Source: Planctomycetota bacterium
GTDB lineage: Bacteria > Planctomycetota > UBA8108 > SXIK01
Reading direction: 5' to 3'
Length of the DNA stretch: 37,664 bases
Assembly (NCBI GenBank): GCA_016209535.1
Contig: JACQVW010000259.1
Location: 1 to 37,664 of the forward strand
Position numbers and translations under genes: made by a program. Each line of letters opens with the position of its first letter. The stretch's first letter is position 1. The notes under the pieces were generated by a model. It was not told the DNA's origin and did no database searches. It saw only the letters and a list, made by a program, of their open reading frames with translations. This document shows positions 33,331 to 37,664 of this stretch, piece after piece.

Positions 33331-35901
33331 ATGGCGAGCGAACGACGAAGCTGGACGTGGTGGAACAGGGCTGCGGCCCGGTGGGTTGTGTTGGGGGTTC
33401 TGCTTGCGATAAGTACGGGCGCCTTCGGGCAGGCCGACTTCCGCCGCGCCGACTCTAACGCCGACGGCGCTGTGGATATCTCCGACGCCATCAACACGCT
33501 CGCGTACCTTTTCACGGGCGGTGGGCAGGTCGAGTGCTTGGATGCCGTCGACGCCAACGACGACGGCGACGTTGACGTTTCCGATCCCATTTACACTCTC
33601 TTATTTCTCTTCGCGGATGGCCTTGCCCCGCCAGAACCTTTCACTGCGTGCGGCCTCGATTCGTCGCCAGATGGGTTTGGTTGTGAAAGTTTCACTCTCT
33701 GTGCTGTCGAGGTGACCGTCCGTTCGGACAAGCCATGGTACCTGGCCAATGAGACCGCGCTCATTTCCGTGGAGGTGTTGCCACTCGTGCCCAGTGCGCG
33801 GCACGTGCACTTCTCCGTGTTCGAAGTGACGGCCGAGAATGTGTGGACGCTACTCGTGGAGGAAAACCGACCCCTTGGCCAACTGGGAAAGCATGAGTTT
33901 CCTGTCGTTTTGCCTCGGGAGGGCCTCTATGTCGTGGCGGTTCGTCTGATCGGCAACCAGAACGTCGAGCTGGACAGGCAAGACCTCACCGTGGGGGTGA
34001 GACCGGATCTCCCAGAGGCACCGCCCGAGATCCTGACGTTTGAGGTGGCCGCAATCGACGTGCCGGTTGTGCATGATACTGTCCAGACTGCCGCAGCGTC
34101 TCAGGACGCAACCATGCTGCAGCTTGGAAACCAGACCTTGACCGTTATCCTCGAGGATCACACAGATGATCTCCTGAGTCCTGAGGTGCGAGCGCAAGAC
34201 CCGTCGGTGAAACTCTTTCGGGGAGAGCTCGAGGGGAGACCTGGGTCCGAGGTCCGGTTGTCGTTCACCGGCGACTCATTGTCTGACGTGCTTCGGGCCG
34301 CCGTGGATCCCGGTGGAGACGAAGCCAGTATCTACCTCGAGCCAGTTAGCGGAGAGACATCACCAGGGCCGTACATTTGCTATTCTGCGGACGCGGTGGT
34401 GTTTCAGGATGTGCACCCGGGCGGGGAAGGACAGCAGGCTGCCGGGGCTGGCGAGGCGGCAGCGGCGGGAGCAGGCGCGGGTAATCAAATGTCCTGTAGG
34501 GAAATGAGGCTCAATGTCTATTACGACAATGATCCGAAGAAGACTCGGTTTGGCCATATCAACAGGATGGATGCGGTTTTCTCCTCGGAGTTGAATATCA
34601 AGCTCAAGGTAGTGGGCGACCGGCAAATCAACACCGATTGCTATGGTGGTGCGATCTTGGATAGGTTCGCGGCCGATGTGAGCACTAGCTGCGCGGACAT
34701 CGCCCTGCTTTTTACGAACAATACGCGGATTGACTACGGCGGCTTCTTAGGACAAGGCTATTGGGCACGGGGACGATATGCGCAGCCGCCTGTCTGCTGG
34801 GTGCGGGTTCGCGGGTCGGATCATCAAATAGCCGTTACTGCTTGCCAGGAGATCTCCCACGTGCTTGGGGCGAGCGACATGGGGTGCAACACACCAGTGG
34901 GCGCGTGCTCGCATCGCGGGAGGGCGGTTCACGAGCATTGTCTTGGCTTCCTTTGCTGGAATCACTACTCAATCATGTACTCTGAGGCTGGGTTTGGAGT
35001 GACTGTCCACCTTAACTGGCTCGAGGAAGACCGGACTACTATTCGAGCCACGGTCAACTCTGCGGACAACTCCGCTACTGGCCACTTTCCCGTGTGCGGG
35101 AGTGGCCCATCACCGGACGAACCATCCACAATAACTAACTCCATTGGCATGCGGTTCGTCAGGATCGCGCCGGGCAGCTTCCTCATGGGCTCACCGGAGA
35201 GCGAGCGCGGAAGAGTTTGCTGCCCGGCGGAGACATCCCACAGAGTGCGCATCAGTCGCAGTTTTTACATTGGAGTCACGGAAGTTACTCAAGGACAGTA
35301 TCAGACCATCATGGGTACCAATCCGAGCTTTTTCTTTGGTGTTCGAGATGGAGTTGATTACGGCACGAATCCGAACCGACCCGTCGACAGCGTCCGGTGG
35401 AATGACGCCGTGGAGTTTTGTCGTCGCCTCTCGGTGCGCTCCGAGGAGCTCGCCGCTATCCGCTCCTACCGCTTGCCAACTGAGGCGGAATGGGAGTACT
35501 GCTGCCGAGCGGGCACTACGACGCGGTTTTCATTCGGCGATGTTTTCGAATGCAACGACTTCCAGGACCCTTGCGCTTCAGCCAATGAGCACCTGTGGTG
35601 GGTTGGAAACAATGCCCAATTCCCCGACCCACGGTGGGGGACGAAGCCGGTCGGACAGAAAACCCCAAACGCTTGGGGCCTCTATGATATGCATGGAAAC
35701 GTTTACGAATGGTGCCAAGACCGGCTTGTCACCTATCCGGAAGGAGAGGTATCAGATCCGCAAGGTACTTGTGGGAGTGATCGGGTGTGGCGCAGCGGTA
35801 GTTGGAGGGAATACCTAAGGAACTGTCGAGCGGCCTCAAGAACAGGGAGCGCCCAAGGTAGCAACGAAACAGGGTTCAGGGTTGTGCTTTGTGTACAATA
35901 G
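33331..35901 (+). CDS. Secreted dockerin / degenerate zincin / FGE-like protein
   Basis: An 856-residue protein with a signal peptide (about 1-34, VVLGVLLAISTGAFGQ). Two dockerin-like loops come first: DSNADGAVDISDAINTLAYL and DANDDGDVDVSDPIYTLLFL. The middle (about 130-590) looks like a secreted metzincin: the region TACQEISHVLGASDMGC fits HExxHxxGxxD, but the first His is Gln506, so zinc binding and peptidase action are doubtful. The end (about 605-850) is an FGE/SUMF1-type domain: FVRIAPGSFLMGSPESE, YRLPTEAEWEYCCRAGTTTR and NAWGLYDMHGNVYEWCQDR. GGGAGGAG six bases before the ATG supports the start. GC is much lower (near 55 percent) than in the neighbours and codon use is mixed, so this gene was probably acquired from another genome. 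It lies between the broken integrase and a full recombinase. Confidence 0.88.
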   Translation: MASERRSWTWWNRAAARWVVLGVLLAISTGAFGQADFRRADSNADGAVDISDAINTLAYLFTGGGQVECLDAVDANDDGDVDVSDPIYTLLFLFADGLAPPEPFTACGLDSSPDGFGCESFTLCAVEVTVRSDKPWYLANETALISVEVLPLVPSARHVHFSVFEVTAENVWTLLVEENRPLGQLGKHEFPVVLPREGLYVVAVRLIGNQNVELDRQDLTVGVRPDLPEAPPEILTFEVAAIDVPVVHDTVQTAAASQDATMLQLGNQTLTVILEDHTDDLLSPEVRAQDPSVKLFRGELEGRPGSEVRLSFTGDSLSDVLRAAVDPGGDEASIYLEPVSGETSPGPYICYSADAVVFQDVHPGGEGQQAAGAGEAAAAGAGAGNQMSCREMRLNVYYDNDPKKTRFGHINRMDAVFSSELNIKLKVVGDRQINTDCYGGAILDRFAADVSTSCADIALLFTNNTRIDYGGFLGQGYWARGRYAQPPVCWVRVRGSDHQIAVTACQEISHVLGASDMGCNTPVGACSHRGRAVHEHCLGFLCWNHYSIMYSEAGFGVTVHLNWLEEDRTTIRATVNSADNSATGHFPVCGSGPSPDEPSTITNSIGMRFVRIAPGSFLMGSPESERGRVCCPAETSHRVRISRSFYIGVTEVTQGQYQTIMGTNPSFFFGVRDGVDYGTNPNRPVDSVRWNDAVEFCRRLSVRSEELAAIRSYRLPTEAEWEYCCRAGTTTRFSFGDVFECNDFQDPCASANEHLWWVGNNAQFPDPRWGTKPVGQKTPNAWGLYDMHGNVYEWCQDRLVTYPEGEVSDPQGTCGSDRVWRSGSWREYLRNCRAASRTGSAQGSNETGFRVVLCVQ

Positions 35902-35940
35902 CAACCCTCCGGATGCTCTGGGATTGGGAATCTGATAGTC

Positions 35941-37035
35941 TCAAATCGGCACGTCGTGGCTGGCGGACTCCTTGGTCGTCCGCCGGCGCTTGTCGTAGAT
36001 CTGGGTCGTCGTGACGTGGCGGTGGCCGAGGAGCTCCTGGACCTTGCGGATGTCGACGCCAGCGTCGAGGAGCAAGGTCGCGGTCGTTGCGCGAATGGAG
36101 TGGGGGTTGTAGACGCACTCGCGGACGGGGGTACCGTCCGCGCTTTTTAAGGGCTGCCCAGGATTCTCGGGGTCCGGCCGGTCGCGCATGGCCCCGGGAA
36201 GTTTCTCCAAGTAGTCCAGGAGCAGGTAGTACATGGCGGTGGGGGTGAAGGCCCGGTCGGAGAGGGCTTGCGAGCGCGACCCCCGCCGCGGCCGAAAGAG
36301 GGGCCCGGCGGTGAGGCCGGAGTGCGCGAGGTACTCGCGGATGGCGTCGCGGCAGGCGGGGTGAATGCCGACGGCACGGCGGCGGCCACCCTTCTCCGAG
36401 AGCGTGAGCTTGGCGTCCTCCTCGTCGTCGTGGAAGTCCGAGACCTTCAAGCGGCAGACCGAGGCGAGCCTGGCGCCCGTGTAGAGGTAGGTTTTTAAGA
36501 TCGCGCGGTCGCGGAAGTCCACGAGCGTGTCGCCGGCGGGCATGGCCATGAGCTGCCGGGCACGGGTGGCGGTGAGGTGCCGCGTCTCCTCGCGGGCGTC
36601 GGTTGCCTCCCGGCCGACAAACTGCGCGTGCGCGGGGTTTGGCACGGTGATCGGGAGGCGGAGCTCGGCCGCCGCCGCGGCGAGGTACTTATAGAAGGAA
36701 GAGAGGGAGGAGATCCGGCGGTTCAAGGTCTTGGGCGCCGCGCCTTTGGCTTTCAGTTCCTCGCGCCAGGCGTGCACCTCACCCACGCTGACGGTGACGA
36801 GCTGGTGGGCGTCGCCAGGCCAGGGAATGCCGAGGTACCTGACGAACGCCATGACGTCTTGGCGGTAGGCGCGCTCCGTGTGCGGCGAGGACCTCCGCGT
36901 CACCCACGTCTCGAAGATCTCGGCGACCGACGAGTAAAAACGCTCGACCTTCTCGGTGACGGCAGGTGTCACCCGGCCGGCAAGGATCGGCGGCAAGCCG
37001 GCGGGCTTCCGGACGACCAGCTCGCGTGCGGTCAT
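35941..37035 (-). CDS. Tyrosine recombinase (XerC/D-like integrase)
   Basis: A 364-residue site-specific recombinase. The N-terminal SAM-like domain (about 35-130) is followed by a catalytic domain with the full set: Arg189 in YTGARLAS, Lys215 in SEKGGRR, His312 and Arg315 in NPHSIRAT, His338 in LLGHRHVTTTQ, and nucleophile Tyr347 in QIYDK. An extra loop between about 283 and 308 (DRPDPENPGQPLKSADGTP) is longer than in XerC/D. GGGAGGA lies about eight bases before the ATG. It is the last gene of a three-gene minus-strand operon with two small ORFs, and a 12-6-12 palindrome lies upstream. It could mobilise an element, resolve dimers or act on that palindrome. Confidence 0.93.
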   Translation of the reverse strand: MTARELVVRKPAGLPPILAGRVTPAVTEKVERFYSSVAEIFETWVTRRSSPHTERAYRQDVMAFVRYLGIPWPGDAHQLVTVSVGEVHAWREELKAKGAAPKTLNRRISSLSSFYKYLAAAAAELRLPITVPNPAHAQFVGREATDAREETRHLTATRARQLMAMPAGDTLVDFRDRAILKTYLYTGARLASVCRLKVSDFHDDEEDAKLTLSEKGGRRRAVGIHPACRDAIREYLAHSGLTAGPLFRPRRGSRSQALSDRAFTPTAMYYLLLDYLEKLPGAMRDRPDPENPGQPLKSADGTPVRECVYNPHSIRATTATLLLDAGVDIRKVQELLGHRHVTTTQIYDKRRRTTKESASHDVPI

Positions 37036-37038
37036 GAT

Positions 37039-37203
37039 TCAGTCCTCCCGAGTGATCTCGCCGGGGAGGTCGGGGAAGAGCCGCGCGGCGAGGCGCTCGC
37101 CCTCGTCGAGGTCCTCGGCGAAGCCGAGCTCCAAGAGGACCTCGCCGACCGAGCGGCGGGTCGGCTCCGGGTAAGGGAGGGGAGTGAAGGTGAGCTCGTC
37201 CAT
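37039..37203 (-). CDS. Small acidic hypothetical protein, recombinase operon
   Basis: A 54-residue protein, MDELTFTPLPYPEPTRRSVG followed by a helical Leu/Glu part, ending GEITRED. No domain is recognised. GGAG lies nine bases before the ATG, and the stop is three bases before the recombinase start, so translation is likely coupled. It could be a recombination accessory factor; the sequence does not show more. Confidence 0.6.
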   Translation of the reverse strand: MDELTFTPLPYPEPTRRSVGEVLLELGFAEDLDEGERLAARLFPDLPGEITRED

Positions 37204-37207
37204 GGGG

Positions 37208-37561
37208 TCAGGCTCCAGTCGACGGGACGGCGTGCTTGAGGATCTCGCGTGCCACACGGTCGAAGTGGGCCTCGACGCGAGGCTCAAGGCGGTCGTTGAC
37301 CAAACCTTTCGTCCCGTACTCCACGCCGAGGCGGAAGGCTTTGAGGGCGACGAGCATGGCAAGGGGCGGGGGTGTGAAGCGCTCGAGCTCGGGCGCCTTC
37401 GTGATGGCGTAGAGTCGCCGCCGCTCTTCGCTCACCAAGACCTCGAGTTCTTTCACCAGGTTCGCGGCCCGGGAACGGGACTTGGACATGTCCATACGGG
37501 TTTCGTGTTCTTCGGGGGCCGAAGCCGGCCCCCCGGGGAGGTCGGGGCCCCCTGTGGACAA
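37208..37561 (-). CDS. Hypothetical protein, first gene of recombinase operon
   Basis: A 117-residue protein from a TTG with GGAAGGA just before it; an ATG at 37495 is an alternative start without a good ribosome site. From about residue 25 it is mostly helical: SRAANLVKELEVLVSEERRR, LAMLVALKAFRLGVEYGTKG, VEAHFDRVAREILKHA. No known domain. It ends four bases before the next small gene, so the three genes form one transcript. The leader is about 30 bases from the proposed promoter. Confidence 0.6.
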   Translation of the reverse strand: MSTGGPDLPGGPASAPEEHETRMDMSKSRSRAANLVKELEVLVSEERRRLYAITKAPELERFTPPPLAMLVALKAFRLGVEYGTKGLVNDRLEPRVEAHFDRVAREILKHAVPSTGA

Positions 37562-37594
37562 GTGTCCTTCCGGGGCCTCTTATCTCTCCCTTTT

Positions 37595-37624
37595 CACTTA
37601 CGATAACGGCTTTTATCGTAAGTG
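37595..37624. promoter_or_regulatory. 12-6-12 perfect palindrome: Xer/dif-like site or operator
   Basis: CACTTACGATAA (37595-37606), spacer CGGCTT, and TTATCGTAAGTG (37613-37624) form perfect arms. Trimmed to 11-6-11 the shape is that of dif sites; the inner ATAA/TTAT ends match and TTATCGTAAGT agrees with the E. coli XerD half-site TTATGTTAAAT at 8 of 11 positions. It also covers the spacer of a possible promoter for the recombinase operon, so it could be a repressor operator instead. Confidence 0.6.
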
Positions 37625-37629
37625 GTCAA
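37600..37629 (-). promoter_or_regulatory. Possible sigma-70 promoter of the recombinase operon
   Basis: On the minus strand TTGACC (37629-37624) and TATCGT (37605-37600) are separated by 18 bases. The -35 box is 5 of 6 and the -10 is 4 of 6. The palindrome fills the spacer and the -10 box. The inferred start gives a leader of about 30 bases to the TTG at 37561. Confidence 0.4.
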
Positions 37630-37664
37630 GAGGGGAGGAGGGGGAGGAAAAAAGTCCCCCATCA

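Overview
The window is very GC-rich (roughly 70-75 percent by eye) and reads as a piece of a Planctomycetota chromosome or MAG contig. The support is family-level: a PVC-type propeller plus heme-binding cytochrome, DUF4058, several FGE/SUMF1-like domains, dockerin-like pairs of the form D-x-N-x-D-G-x-x-D-I-S-D, a WD40 Ser/Thr kinase behind an ECF-type sigma factor, three xylose-isomerase-like TIM barrels, and many secreted c-type cytochromes. No rRNA, CRISPR array or replication origin was seen. Family names come from motif recognition; no database was searched.

Layout. 1-4.8 kb: the end of a secreted heme protein, a sugar-phosphate epimerase-like gene, and a diheme/polyferredoxin membrane protein. 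4.7-6.0 kb: an HNH endonuclease plus small partner ORF, bracketed by an 81-bp direct duplication of the polyferredoxin 3' end and followed by a ribbon-helix-helix gene. 6.0-9.7 kb: epimerase and PVC-type cytochrome operon (ATGA overlap). 9.7-12.5 kb: DUF4058, then a radical SAM/SPASM gene overlapping a PglD-like acyltransferase fused to a carrier-protein domain. 12.7-17.6 kb: damaged signalling and secreted genes (sigma fragment, kinase-tail fragment, frameshifted PD40-PKD-dockerin gene, an ECF sigma factor that seems to lack region 4, and a kinase with WD40 repeats). 17.7-27 kb: a Tat-type aldo/keto-reductase-like protein, then a divergent pair of giant secreted cytochromes: FGE + five hemes + beta-helix + dockerin on one side, and ThuA-like + HzsA-like + two hemes + FGE on the other. 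27-30.1 kb: a wrecked glutaminase-A-type gene joined out of frame to a GH5-like/epimerase fusion. 30.2-32.2 kb: a dockerin-like protein with a His/Met/Asp-rich tail and a cytochrome c'-like protein. 32.6-37.7 kb: mobile DNA, with a tRNA 3' fragment, a truncated integrase, a lower-GC secreted protein (dockerin, degenerate zincin, FGE), and a complete tyrosine recombinase behind two small ORFs and a 12-6-12 palindrome.

How it fits together. The most coherent signal is a CRP/FNR-like palindrome, GTGA-N6-TCAC (extended form close to CCGTGA-N4-GG-TCACGG), found six times in gene-start regions. It lies next to the polyferredoxin, the PVC cytochrome operon, the radical SAM/carrier operon, the divergent giant cytochrome pair, the Met/His-rich protein and the cytochrome c' gene. 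This suggests one regulon for extracytoplasmic electron transfer or carbohydrate oxidation; that is inference. A second theme is decay: several genes show in-frame deletions, frameshifts or fusions, and assembly error must be excluded before reading biology into them.
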